From Asanoa ishikariensis (GTDB lineage Bacteria; Actinomycetota; Actinomycetes; Mycobacteriales; Micromonosporaceae): DNA of 64,000 nucleotides. Made by a program: the position numbers and the translations under genes. Positions within the stretch are counted from its first letter, which is position 1, and every line of letters begins with the position of its first letter. The stretch is from assembly GCF_900107455.1 (NCBI RefSeq), contig NZ_FNQB01000005.1, forward strand, positions 124,001 to 188,000, read 5' to 3'. The notes beneath the pieces were generated by a model. The model saw only the letters and a program-made list of their open reading frames with translations, was not told the DNA's origin and did not search any database. Positions 33,094-41,000 of the stretch are shown piece by piece.

Positions 33094-33586
33094 CAGCGGC
33101 CTCGTACGCCGCCTGGAGCTCGGCGAAGACCGACGGTGTGCCCGGCGGACGCGCGATGCCGAGGTGCTGTTCGCGCAGCTCGTCCATGAACCGGTCCCAC
33201 AGCTCGGGGCCGCCGCGCTCCAGCAGTTCGGCGCGCACGGAGAGCTCGTGGCTGGCGGGCAGGTGCCGGCGTCCCCACGAGCCGAGCGCCGCCATCACCG
33301 GCACGAGCTGCACGCCGGCCTCGGTGAGGCTGTAGCGGATCTTCTGCCGGTGGCTCGCGTCGTCGGACCGCCACAGCAGCCCGTTGGCGACCAGGCGCCG
33401 CAGCCGGTCGGCGAGGATGTTGGACGCGATCCCTTCCTGCGAGCCGGTCAGCAGCTCGCGGAAGTAGTGCCGGTCGCCGAACATCACGTCGCGCAGCACG
33501 ACCAGTGACCACCGGTCGCCGAGGATCTCGACCGACAGGTTGATCGGGCAGCCCGACCGGTGCGCCGGTCCGCGTACGTCAGCCAT
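33056..33586 (-). CDS. HxlR-family transcriptional regulator
   Basis: A 176-aa winged-helix regulator. The N-terminal Cys (HRSGCPINLSVEILGDRWSLVVLRDVMFGDRHYFREL) marks the HxlR family, in which it can sense redox or electrophiles. The HTH follows (GIASNILADRLRRLVANGLL). The ATG at 33586 is the family start; the frame runs further upstream through the divergent gene. The 3' end overlaps the convergent crotonase gene by 38 bp. It is divergent from the S51 peptidase gene, its probable target. Confidence 0.86.
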   Translation of the reverse strand: MADVRGPAHRSGCPINLSVEILGDRWSLVVLRDVMFGDRHYFRELLTGSQEGIASNILADRLRRLVANGLLWRSDDASHRQKIRYSLTEAGVQLVPVMAALGSWGRRHLPASHELSVRAELLERGGPELWDRFMDELREQHLGIARPPGTPSVFAELQAAYEAAVSRGAPAAPDRS

Positions 33587-33605
33587 CGTTCGCTGATGGT
33601 ACTTC

Positions 33606-33645
33606 GCAACCAGTCGTGTTAGCGTGCTTTCACTCTGCAACCAGT
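33606..33645. promoter_or_regulatory. Paired GCAACCAGT repeats around a -10 box
   Basis: GCAACCAGT occurs at 33606-33614 and 33637-33645, 31 bp apart (three turns). A TAGCGT at 33620-33625 between them could be the -10 of the S51 peptidase gene, giving a start near 33632. The repeats would then flank the promoter as HxlR sites do. Confidence 0.5.
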
Positions 33646-33659
33646 TTCCGGGGGCATCG

Positions 33660-34322
33660 ATGAAGCTGCTACTCACGGCCGCGGGCGTCAAGAACCCGAG
33701 CATCAAGGACGCGCTGGTCGACCTGCTCGGCAAGCCGATCGCCGACTCTGACGCCCTGTGCATCCCGACGGCGGGGTACGGCCACCCCATGGTCAGTCCG
33801 GTCAGGGCCTGGTCGTTCATCAGCGGGCAGGAACCCCGCTGCCCCATGACGGAGCTCGGCTGGAAGTCGGTCGGCGTGCTGGAGCTCACCGCGTTGCCCA
33901 GCCTTGACAAGGAGAACTGGGTCCGCTGGGTCCAGGAGACGGACGTCCTGTTGGTCAACGGCGGCGATGCGCTCTACCTGTGCCACTGGATGCGCGAGTC
34001 CGGCCTGGCCGACCTCATCCCGTCGCTGGACGACAAGGTCTGGGTCGGTCTAAGCGCGGGCAGCATGGTCATGACCCCGCGCATCGGCGACGACTTCGTC
34101 CAGTGGAAGTCACCGACGGGCAACGACAACACCCTCGGCATCGTCGACTTCTCGATCTTCCCGCACCTCGACGGATTTCCGGAGAACTCGCTGGCCGAGG
34201 CAACGCGGTGGGCCGCCGAGATCGGAAACCCGTCGTACGCGATCGACGACGAGACGGCCATCAAGGTGGTCGACGGCAAGGTCGAGGTCATCTCCGAAGG
34301 TCATTGGAAGCAGTTCGACTGA
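33660..34322 (+). CDS. S51-family peptidase (dipeptidase E / cyanophycinase-like)
   Basis: A 220-aa class-I-glutamine-amidotransferase-like hydrolase. The nucleophile elbow is GLSAGSMVM with a Ser nucleophile, and VLLVNGGDALYLCHWM and FSIFPHLD supply the remaining active-site region, as in peptidase E. It probably hydrolyses small peptides, classically Asp-X dipeptides, in the cytoplasm. Its start is ATG 33660. It is divergent from an HxlR regulator, and its stop lies next to that of the LigD gene (TGAGTCA). Confidence 0.82.
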   Translation: MKLLLTAAGVKNPSIKDALVDLLGKPIADSDALCIPTAGYGHPMVSPVRAWSFISGQEPRCPMTELGWKSVGVLELTALPSLDKENWVRWVQETDVLLVNGGDALYLCHWMRESGLADLIPSLDDKVWVGLSAGSMVMTPRIGDDFVQWKSPTGNDNTLGIVDFSIFPHLDGFPENSLAEATRWAAEIGNPSYAIDDETAIKVVDGKVEVISEGHWKQFD

Positions 34323-34323
34323 G

Positions 34324-35526
34324 TCAAGACCCTGATCCTGGCGCCCAGGGGTTGTAGTCGACTTCCAGCGGCTCCTGCTCGGGGCGCTCGTCCTCCGGGA
34401 CATGTTGGAGGTTGACGCGGATGCGGTACCAGATCGAGCTGCGGCCGCGCATGCCGTCGATCAGGACGTCGGCCGGCTCCAGGTAGCCGACGATCGCGGC
34501 GTGCCGGGCCTTCCAGCGGTCCAGGGCGGCCAGCGACTCGTCCTTGGTCTTCGAGCGGGCGATCTCGATCAGCGGCCGGGTCTGCAGCCGGCGGCCCTCG
34601 CCCTTCGGCGGCTTCTCCGCCGGGCCGAGCCGGCGGGCCAGGTCGAGCAGCGGCTCCAGCGAGCCACGAGCGTCCTCGATGCCGGTCCACGGGTCGCCGC
34701 GCTCCGCCCAGCGGTCCAGCACCGTGGTCAGGGTGAAGTCGGCGGGCCGGCAGTCGGGCACCTCGGCCCAGTCCAGCGGCGTCGAGACCCGGGCATCGGG
34801 CAAGGGGCGCACGGAGTACGCCGAGGCCACCGTGCGGTCCTTGGCGTTCTGGTTGAAGTCGACGAAGACGCCTTCGCGCTCCTCCTTCCACCAGCGGGCG
34901 GTGGCCAGGTCGGGCACCCGGATCTCCACCTCGCGGGCCACCGTCTCGGCGGCCAGCCGCACGTCGCGGTAGCTCCACTGCGGGTCGATCCGCGCGTAGA
35001 TGTGGAAGCCCCGCGAACCCGAGGTCTTCGGCCAGGCGGTCAGGCCGTGCTCCTCCAGCACCTCGCGGGCGACCAGCGCCACGTCGACGATCTGGCCCCA
35101 CTCGACGCCGGGCATCGGGTCGAGGTCGACCCGCAACTCGTCGGGGTGCTCGAGGTCTTCGGCGCGGACCGGATGCGGGTTGAGGTCGACGCAGCCGAGG
35201 TTGACCACCCACGCCAGCGCGGCGGCGTCGCGGACCACGGTCTCCGCCGCCGAGGTGCCGGACCGGTAGTGCAACTCGGCGACCTCGATCCAGTCGGGCC
35301 GTTTGGCGGGCGCCCGCTTCTGCCAGATCGCCTCTTCGGTGAGCCCCTTGACGAAGCGCTTGAGCACCATCGGCCGCCCGCCGACGCCGCGCAGCGCGCC
35401 CTCGGCCACGGTCAGGTAGTAGCGGACCAGGTCGAGCTTCGTGTGGCCGGCCTCGGGGAACACCACCCGGTCAGGGTTGGTGATCGTCACCTCGCGCCCG
35501 GCGACCTCCAGCTTTTCAGACGCCAC
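34324..35526 (-). CDS. LigD-type DNA polymerase/primase domain protein
   Basis: A 400-aa protein consisting of the polymerase (AEP primase) domain found in bacterial end-joining LigD. Signatures are the catalytic acidic pair in RVDLDPMPG, SGSRGFHIY and VDFNQNAKDRTVASAYSVRPL. It would add ribo- or deoxynucleotides at double-strand breaks. It lacks ligase and nuclease domains and no Ku gene is in the window. About 100 extra C-terminal residues (from GSLEPLLDLARRLG) follow the catalytic domain. The gene lies 9 nt behind the quinone reductase gene, suggesting co-transcription. Confidence 0.9.
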   Translation of the reverse strand: MASEKLEVAGREVTITNPDRVVFPEAGHTKLDLVRYYLTVAEGALRGVGGRPMVLKRFVKGLTEEAIWQKRAPAKRPDWIEVAELHYRSGTSAAETVVRDAAALAWVVNLGCVDLNPHPVRAEDLEHPDELRVDLDPMPGVEWGQIVDVALVAREVLEEHGLTAWPKTSGSRGFHIYARIDPQWSYRDVRLAAETVAREVEIRVPDLATARWWKEEREGVFVDFNQNAKDRTVASAYSVRPLPDARVSTPLDWAEVPDCRPADFTLTTVLDRWAERGDPWTGIEDARGSLEPLLDLARRLGPAEKPPKGEGRRLQTRPLIEIARSKTKDESLAALDRWKARHAAIVGYLEPADVLIDGMRGRSSIWYRIRVNLQHVPEDERPEQEPLEVDYNPWAPGSGS

Positions 35527-35535
35527 GTGACCACC

Positions 35536-36522
35536 TTAGATCGCTGGCTCGACCTCGATCAGGACCTTGCCGACGGCGCCACCCTGGACGGCGTCGTGGG
35601 CCGCGGCCGTTTCGGACAGCGGGAAGACCGTGATCGGCGGGGGAGTGAGCAGGCCCGCGGCGAGTGCGCCGGTGATGTCCGCGGCGGCCTGCTGGAAGGC
35701 CTCGTCCGGCATCGTGTAGAGCAGCACGAAGCGCAGCACCAGGTTGCGGTTCATCAGCTCGCGGACCACGAGTTGCGGCGGCTGCGGCTCGGCCGCGTAG
35801 CAGACGATCATCGCGTTCGGGGCGACCACGTCGAGGTCGAGGCGCAGGTTACTGGCCGGCGCGACCTCGACGATCCGGTCGACGCCCTCGGGTGCGATCG
35901 CGCGGATCTCGTCAGCCGCGCTTGAGGACCGGTAGTTGACCACGTGCCGGGCGCCGGCGTCGCGGGCCAGGTCGGCCTTGGCGTCGCTGGAGACCGTGCT
36001 GATCACGGTCGCGCCGGCCGCCAGGGCGAGCTGGATCGCGGCCCGGCCGACCGCGCCCGCGCCGCCGGCGACCAGCACGGTCCGGCCGTCGAGCGGGCCG
36101 TCGGCGAACAGGCAGCGGTGTGCCGTCACGGCCGGGACGCCGAGGCTCGCGCCGAGCCGCATCGACGCGTTGTCGGGCAGCGGGATCGCCTGGTCGGACG
36201 GGATCACGGTGAACTGCGCGGCGGTGCCGTAGACGCGTTTGTAGGCGGCCATGTAGAGCCACACCCGCTGGCCGATCCGCGATGGGTCGACACCCGGGCC
36301 GACCTCGTCGACGACGCCCGAGCCGTCCTGGTTAGGCACCTGGAAGTGCGACGCCCGTGGCTGAGCCACCGTGCCCGAGCGGGTCTTCCAGTCGGTCGGG
36401 TTGACGCCCGAGTACGCGACGCGCACCCGTACCTCGCCCGGCCCGGGACTCGGGGTGTCGATCTCCTCGATCCGCAGCACCTCGGCGGCGGGCCCATGGT
36501 CGCGATAAACAGCGGCAAGCAT
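35536..36522 (-). CDS. Zinc-independent MDR NADPH:quinone reductase-like protein
   Basis: A 328-aa medium-chain dehydrogenase/reductase. The N-terminal GroES-like half (MLAAVYRDHGPAAEVL, GEVRVRVAYSGVNPTDWKTR) is followed by a Rossmann half with VLVAGGAGAVGRAAIQLA. No structural or catalytic zinc cysteines are seen, as in quinone oxidoreductases. ATG 36522 is preferred: TAAGCT lies 7 nt upstream on this strand, implying a leaderless transcript, while the ATG at 36552 adds ten unconserved residues. LigD follows in the same operon. Confidence 0.85.
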   Translation of the reverse strand: MLAAVYRDHGPAAEVLRIEEIDTPSPGPGEVRVRVAYSGVNPTDWKTRSGTVAQPRASHFQVPNQDGSGVVDEVGPGVDPSRIGQRVWLYMAAYKRVYGTAAQFTVIPSDQAIPLPDNASMRLGASLGVPAVTAHRCLFADGPLDGRTVLVAGGAGAVGRAAIQLALAAGATVISTVSSDAKADLARDAGARHVVNYRSSSAADEIRAIAPEGVDRIVEVAPASNLRLDLDVVAPNAMIVCYAAEPQPPQLVVRELMNRNLVLRFVLLYTMPDEAFQQAAADITGALAAGLLTPPPITVFPLSETAAAHDAVQGGAVGKVLIEVEPAI

Positions 36523-36529
36523 GGACGAC

Positions 36530-36535
36530 AGCTTA
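36530..36535 (-). promoter_or_regulatory. -10 box of the leaderless quinone reductase gene
   Basis: TAAGCT (minus strand) ends 7 nt before the ATG at 36522. Confidence 0.45.
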
Positions 36536-36555
36536 GCGACGGGGTCGGACATCCA

Positions 36556-36584
36556 TTGACTTCAATAGTAAAGTTTCCTAAACT
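36556..36584 (+). promoter_or_regulatory. Chitinase gene promoter
   Basis: -35 TTGACT (36556-36561) and -10 TAAACT (36579-36584) are 17 bp apart. A start near 36591 would give a leader of about 98 nt. Confidence 0.65.
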
Positions 36585-36586
36585 TT
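36570..36586. promoter_or_regulatory. Operator over the chitinase -10 box
   Basis: AAAGTTTCCTAAACTTT is a 7-3-7 perfect inverted repeat that includes the whole -10 hexamer. Similar AAAGTTTCCT-type sequences occur before secreted glycoside hydrolase genes of actinomycetes and are associated with ROK-type repressors; that link is from memory and should be checked. Confidence 0.65.
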
Positions 36587-36688
36587 GGCCACCTCGAGGC
36601 CCATCGGCGGGACCACCCACCACCCGCCGCACACCCGCGTACCTCCGTCCGTCTCCACGTACAAGGCTGTGCCTCGAAAGGTCCGCCC

Positions 36689-38056
36689 ATGACCAAAAGA
36701 TTCGCCGCTGCCCTGTCCGCCGCCGTCACGGCGGTCGCGGCCGGCACGCTGGCCGTCCTCGCCGCGCCCACCCCAGCCCAGGCCGCCGTCCTGCCGAACG
36801 GCTTCAAGAGCGTCGGCTACATGCCCTCGTGGGCCGGCAGCGCCACCGCGATCCAGTACAGCAAGCTCACCCACGTCAACTACGCGTTCGTGCTGCCCAA
36901 CGCGAACGGCAGCCTGACCGGGGTCGAGAACCCGAGCAAGCTCCAGCAGATCGTCAGCCTCGGCCACGCCGCCAACACCAAGGTGCTGATCGCGATCGGT
37001 GGCTGGAACGACGGCAACGACTCCGGCTTCGAGCAGATGGCGGCCAACGCGGGCGCCCGCACCACGTTCGTCAACAACGTCGTGAACCTGGTCAACCAGT
37101 ACAACCTGGACGGTGTCGACATCGACTGGGAGTACCCGGATCCCGGCACGAGCGGCAACAACTTCACCACGCTGATGTCGCAGCTCAGCACGGCCATGCA
37201 CAGCCGGGGCAAGCTGCTCACCGCCGCGGTCGTCTCCGGTGGCGGCACCGCGCAGGGCGTCCAGCCGGCCGTCTTCGGCTACGTCGACTTCCTCAACATC
37301 ATGACGTACGACGGCGGCTCGCCCCACGCCAACTACCAGTGGACGATCGACAACATCAACGGGTGGAAGTCGCGCGGCCTGCCGGCCAGCAAGGCGGTGC
37401 TCGGTGTGCCGTTCTACAGCCGGCCCGGCGGCATCCCGTACAACCAGATCGTGGCCCAGAACGCCGCGTGGGCGAACCAGGACTGCGCGACCATCAACGG
37501 CGCGCAGCAGTGTTACAACGGCCTGCCGACGATCCGTGCCAAGACGCAGTGGGCCATGGCCAACGCCGGCGGGATGATGAACTGGGAGCTGTCCCAGGAC
37601 CCGAACAACGCCAACTCGTTGGTCAGCGCGATCTACACGGTCGCGACAGGGGGCACCACCCCGCCGCCTACCGGCCGCACCGGGCGGATCACCGGCCTGG
37701 CCGGCAAGTGCGTCGACATCGCAGCGGCCAGCACCGCCAACGGCGCCGCGGTGCAGCTCTACACCTGCAACGGCACCAACGCCCAGACGTGGACGGTGTC
37801 CAGCGACAGCACGCTGCGGGCGCTGGGCAAGTGCATGGACGTCGCGAGCGGCTCGGTCGCCAACGGCGCCAACGTGCAGCTCTGGGACTGCAACGGCTCC
37901 GGGGCTCAGGTCTGGCAGGCGCAGTCGAACCAGACGCTGCGCAACCCCCAGTCCAACAAGTGCCTCGACGTGCGCGACAACAGCAGCGCCGAGGGCGCCC
38001 GGCTGCAGATCTGGGACTGCTTCGCGGGTGCGAACCAGCGCTGGGTCCTGCCTTAA
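36689..38056 (+). CDS. Secreted GH18 chitinase with C-terminal ricin-type lectin domain
   Basis: A 455-aa exported endo-type chitinase. The signal peptide ends after the AQA near residue 32. The GH18 barrel (about 35-325) has SKLTHVNYAF, KVLIAIGGWN and the catalytic DGVDIDWEYP, with E148 as acid/base. It also has the substrate-binding MTYDG and a late MMNWELSQD. A TPPPT linker leads to a ricin B-type beta-trefoil (about 335-455) with three QxW-like repeats (CVDIAAAST, CMDVASGSV, CLDVRDNSS) that should bind polysaccharide. Regulation is through the operator over the -10 box. A convergent terminator follows. Confidence 0.93.
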   Translation: MTKRFAAALSAAVTAVAAGTLAVLAAPTPAQAAVLPNGFKSVGYMPSWAGSATAIQYSKLTHVNYAFVLPNANGSLTGVENPSKLQQIVSLGHAANTKVLIAIGGWNDGNDSGFEQMAANAGARTTFVNNVVNLVNQYNLDGVDIDWEYPDPGTSGNNFTTLMSQLSTAMHSRGKLLTAAVVSGGGTAQGVQPAVFGYVDFLNIMTYDGGSPHANYQWTIDNINGWKSRGLPASKAVLGVPFYSRPGGIPYNQIVAQNAAWANQDCATINGAQQCYNGLPTIRAKTQWAMANAGGMMNWELSQDPNNANSLVSAIYTVATGGTTPPPTGRTGRITGLAGKCVDIAAASTANGAAVQLYTCNGTNAQTWTVSSDSTLRALGKCMDVASGSVANGANVQLWDCNGSGAQVWQAQSNQTLRNPQSNKCLDVRDNSSAEGARLQIWDCFAGANQRWVLP

Positions 38057-38066
38057 CACCAGGCGC

Positions 38067-38105
38067 ATCGGGTACGGCGGGAGCACCTTTTCCGCCGTAC
38101 CCGAT
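38067..38105. terminator. Bidirectional hairpin terminator
   Basis: ATCGGGTACGGCGG (38067-38080) and CCGCCGTACCCGAT (38092-38105) form a 14-bp perfect stem with an 11-nt loop between the chitinase gene and the convergent reductase gene. Confidence 0.8.
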
Positions 38106-38112
38106 GGCGTTT

Positions 38113-38736
38113 CTAGCGGGTGGCGGCCGCGAGCGCCGCGCGGGCGCCTTCCACGTCGGCGTCGGCGCCGTAGACCGGCGTGCCGGGCTCCTGGCGCCAG
38201 CTCTCGTCCAGCGGGCCGGCGTCGACCGGGTCGAACCCGAGCGCGTCGATCAGCTCCGACACGACCCGCTTGGCCTCGGCGTCGTCACCGGCGACCGGGA
38301 TGGCGATCCGGCCCGGCGTGCCGGCCGGCTTGCCCGCGTCGCCGAGCGGCCGCCAATTGATCGTGTTGAACGCCTTGACCACCCGCGCGCCCGCGAGATG
38401 GTCCGCGAGCCAGCGCGCCGACGGCGTGCCCGCGTCGATCGCCGCGAGCTGGCCGTCGCGTTGCGGGTAGTAGTTGTTGGTGTCGACCACGATCTTGCCG
38501 GCGAAGGCGTCACCCGGTAGGTCGGGGACGGCCTTGGTGGGGATCGAGACGATGACCACATCGTGGTCGGCGGCCTGGGCGGCCGTGCCGGCCGTCACAC
38601 CGGGGGAGGAGGTCAGCGTCTCGTCGTGCGTCTCGGGGCCGCGGGAGTTGGCGACCACCACGCGGTGACCGAGCGCGCCGAGGCGCCGGGCGAGGGTGCC
38701 GCCGATGTAGCCGGCACCGATGATTCCGATTTCCAT
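38113..38736 (-). CDS. NADPH:F420 oxidoreductase-like protein
   Basis: A 207-aa Rossmann protein with MEIGIIGAGYIGGTLARRL and the NADP-specific VVVANSRGPE. It continues with IPTKAVPDLP, VVDTNNYYPQRDG and VVKAFNTINW, matching the F420-dependent NADP oxidoreductase family and its NADP-binding relatives. It may shuttle hydride between NADPH and F420 or act on another substrate; not every member uses F420. A deazaflavin nitroreductase gene occurs at 47789. Confidence 0.78.
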   Translation of the reverse strand: MEIGIIGAGYIGGTLARRLGALGHRVVVANSRGPETHDETLTSSPGVTAGTAAQAADHDVVIVSIPTKAVPDLPGDAFAGKIVVDTNNYYPQRDGQLAAIDAGTPSARWLADHLAGARVVKAFNTINWRPLGDAGKPAGTPGRIAIPVAGDDAEAKRVVSELIDALGFDPVDAGPLDESWRQEPGTPVYGADADVEGARAALAAATR

Positions 38737-38808
38737 ATCGCCTTGAACGCCGCCTGCGGTGGGGATCTTCCCCGGTTATCCCGGCCACACCGTGGGTAAC
38801 CGCCAGTT

Positions 38809-39408
38809 ATGACCACCGAACCGACGTATCCGCCGATGGAAGAGAGCAACGAGGCGACCCGCGAGGAGCTTCGGGTCGCGCGGGAGCAGGGCGACGCGTA
38901 CGGGCACGCGATCGGCGCGATGGCCGACGAGGACGGCGCCGCGACCGCCCGGGCCGGCGACTATCTCGTCGCGTTCATCAACGAGAACGCCGAGGGCATG
39001 TACATGCTGGAGGACGGCGTGCTGCTCTGGCGCGAGGCGGCGCCGGACGCCAACGTGCACCTGGAGGTCGCGGTGGCCGACGCCGGCGACGGCCGGTTCG
39101 TGCCGGGACTGCGGGTGCACGTCGACGTCGAGCGCGACGGCAAGCCCATCCTCACCAACGCCGAGCTGCCGTTCCTGTGGCACCCGTTCCTCTACCACTA
39201 CGGCGGCAACGCCAAGGTGCCGGACGCCGGGCCGTTCGACGTGACCGTCCGGATCGCGGCGCCGACGTTCATGCGCCACGACCCGGTCAACGGCAAGCGG
39301 TACCCGGAGCGAGTCGACGTGCGGTTCGAGAAGGTGACGTTCGCCAACGGCCGCAAGGAGAGCCCGGAGGGCTCACCCCGCGGCCAGGACGCGCCTACCG
39401 CGAGCTGA
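38809..39408 (+). CDS. P19/Tp34-type iron-transport family protein without signal peptide
   Basis: A 199-aa protein. The central part (EGMYMLEDGVLLWREAAPDANVHLEVAVADA, FVPGLRVHVDVERDG, FLWHPFLYHYGGNAKVPDAGPFDVTVRIAAP) follows the pattern of the P19/Tp34 family of periplasmic Fe2+ or Cu-binding immunoglobulin-fold proteins, including a His and Met/Glu-rich edge. No signal peptide is visible, which is unusual for the family, and no FTR1-like permease is adjacent. A cytosolic role is inferred. Confidence 0.5.
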   Translation: MTTEPTYPPMEESNEATREELRVAREQGDAYGHAIGAMADEDGAATARAGDYLVAFINENAEGMYMLEDGVLLWREAAPDANVHLEVAVADAGDGRFVPGLRVHVDVERDGKPILTNAELPFLWHPFLYHYGGNAKVPDAGPFDVTVRIAAPTFMRHDPVNGKRYPERVDVRFEKVTFANGRKESPEGSPRGQDAPTAS

Positions 39409-40318
39409 GCTCCCAGAGCCGGCTCGCCGCTTCCGGGTCGGTCGCGTACGCGGCCACCCCCGTGCGGCTGCCGGGCACGTTGGGCTCCGCCTCGTTGCAG
39501 TCCTCGAAGTAGTGGCCGGTCGCGCCTTCGACCAGCGGGGAGGCCGCGAGCAGCACCGAGGTGGCCGCGCCCTGCTCGGGCGTACGCCAGACGGCCTTGC
39601 TGCCCGCCGCCTTGCGGGCGGCTTCGAGCTCCTCCTCGCTGACGTGGCGCTGCAGCTTGGTCCGGATGCCGCCCGGGTGCAGCGCGTTGACGGCGATGCC
39701 GTCGTCGGCCCAGCGCCGGGCGGCCTCGACGGCGAACAGCACGTTGGCCGTCTTCGACTGGCCGTAGGCCGCCCATGGCTCGTACGCCCGCCGCTCGAAG
39801 TTGATGTCCTCGAAGATCACGGCGCTGCCGAGGTGGGCGGACGAGCTGACCGAGACGACCCGGGCCCCGCCGGCCTGCGCCAGCGCCGGGTGCAGGCCGG
39901 TGGCCAGCGCGAAGTGTCCGAGGTGGTTGGTGGCGAACTGCGATTCCCAACCATCGGGGGTACGGGACAGCGGCGCGGCCATCACACCGGCGTTGTTGAC
40001 CAGGATGTGCAGCGGCCCGTCCCATCCGGCGACGAACGCGGCGACCTCCGCCCGGTCGGCGAGCTCGAGGTGCGCGACGTGGATGTATTTGTTGCCGGTG
40101 GTGGCGATGAGGTCGTCCGCGACGGCGGCGCCGGCGGCGAGGTCGCGCACGGCGAGGGTGACCTCGGCGCCGGCGGTGGCCAGCGCGCGGGCGGTCTCGA
40201 TGCCGAGGCCGGAGGCGCCGCCGGTGACGATTGCCCGGCGGCCGGTGAGGTCGACGCCGTCGACCACGTCGGCAGCGGTCGAGGCGGCGGTGAACGGGGT
40301 CACGATGCGGTCAGGCAT
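39395..40318 (-). CDS. Short-chain dehydrogenase/reductase (retinol-dehydrogenase-like)
   Basis: A 307-aa NAD(P)-dependent oxidoreductase. The nucleotide motif is VTGGASGLGIETARAL, followed by NNAGVMAAP, the catalytic Ser in VSVSSSAHLG and YGQSKTAN with Tyr/Lys. It belongs to the extended SDR group related to WW-domain/retinol dehydrogenases. ATG 40318 follows AAGGAG by about 8 nt. It is divergent from a TetR gene; two identical-type palindromes lie between them, so it is probably the target of that repressor. Confidence 0.87.
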   Translation of the reverse strand: MPDRIVTPFTAASTAADVVDGVDLTGRRAIVTGGASGLGIETARALATAGAEVTLAVRDLAAGAAVADDLIATTGNKYIHVAHLELADRAEVAAFVAGWDGPLHILVNNAGVMAAPLSRTPDGWESQFATNHLGHFALATGLHPALAQAGGARVVSVSSSAHLGSAVIFEDINFERRAYEPWAAYGQSKTANVLFAVEAARRWADDGIAVNALHPGGIRTKLQRHVSEEELEAARKAAGSKAVWRTPEQGAATSVLLAASPLVEGATGHYFEDCNEAEPNVPGSRTGVAAYATDPEAASRLWELSSR

Positions 40319-40344
40319 GGGGTCCAACTCCTTGTAGGCTTGAA

Positions 40345-40360
40345 CCGGAGGGTCCTCCGG
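40345..40360. promoter_or_regulatory. TetR-type operator 1
   Basis: CCGGAGGGTCCTCCGG: 7-bp arms with a 2-bp centre, lying between the divergent SDR and TetR genes and nearest the SDR start. Confidence 0.7.
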
Positions 40361-40368
40361 AACCATAA

Positions 40369-40384
40369 CCGGAGGCTCCTCCGG
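40369..40384. promoter_or_regulatory. TetR-type operator 2
   Basis: CCGGAGGCTCCTCCGG repeats operator 1 except at one central base. The two centres are 24 bp apart, near the spacing for dimers bound in tandem. Confidence 0.7.
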
Positions 40385-40412
40385 ATTGCCACCGTCCTCG
40401 GAAGGAACCGTC

Positions 40413-40958
40413 GTGACCGCCGCCACACCGCGCCCGCTGCGCGCCGACGCCCGGCGCAACCGGGAGCGCCTGCTGGCCACCGCCGTCGCCGCGTTCTCCC
40501 GCGATCCGGAGGTCACCCTCGACGCGATCGCCAAGGAGGCCGGCGTCGGGATCGGCACGCTGTACCGGCACTTCCCGACCCGGGAGGCGCTGGTCGAGGC
40601 CGCGTACCGCAACGAGCTAGCCCGCCTGGTCGAGGCGTCGGCGTCGTTGCGGTCGACACTGCCGCCGGACGAGGCGCTGCGGGCGTTCCTGGGCCGGTTC
40701 GTCGACTACCTGACCGCCAAGCAGGGCATGGCGGACGCGTTGCGGGCGGTGATCGCGGGCGGCGGCGACCTGTTCGCGGAAAGTCGGGCCCAGTTGCTCG
40801 CCGCGATCACGCCGCTGCTGGAGTCGGCGACCCTGGTCGAAGGCGTCGATCCCTTCGACGTGCTGGTCGCGGTCAACGGGGTGACCTTGGCCGCCGGGTC
40901 GCGCGAGCAAGCCGACCGGCTGCTCGACCTGCTGTTCGACGGGCTGCGCCAGCGGTAA
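40413..40958 (+). CDS. TetR-family repressor
   Basis: A 181-aa all-helical regulator. The HTH reads RERLLATAVAAF, VTLDAIAKEAGVGIGTLYRHFPTREAL; the C-terminal ligand domain follows. GTG 40413 is chosen for GGAAGGA 6 nt upstream; a TTG at 40386 would run over operator 2. It should repress itself and the divergent SDR gene through the twin palindromes, with a small SDR substrate as the likely inducer. Confidence 0.88.
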   Translation: MTAATPRPLRADARRNRERLLATAVAAFSRDPEVTLDAIAKEAGVGIGTLYRHFPTREALVEAAYRNELARLVEASASLRSTLPPDEALRAFLGRFVDYLTAKQGMADALRAVIAGGGDLFAESRAQLLAAITPLLESATLVEGVDPFDVLVAVNGVTLAAGSREQADRLLDLLFDGLRQR

Positions 40959-40987
40959 ATCCGGTGCCGCCCGGTCCCGTCCCCGGC

Positions 40988-40993
40988 TAGGGT
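40988..40993 (+). promoter_or_regulatory. -10 box of the leaderless phosphotransferase gene
   Basis: TAGGGT stands 7 nt before GTG 41001. Confidence 0.4.
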
Positions 40994-41000
40994 GGCGGCC

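Noticed and set aside
35944-38520. Plus-strand frame of about 860 codons
   Set aside because: It crosses the quinone reductase gene, the chitinase promoter and the chitinase in the wrong frame; pure GC-content artefact.
38745-38808. Imperfect inverted repeat GGTTATCCC/GGGTAACC before the P19-like gene
   Set aside because: A bulge and short arms make chance likely; no supporting promoter seen.
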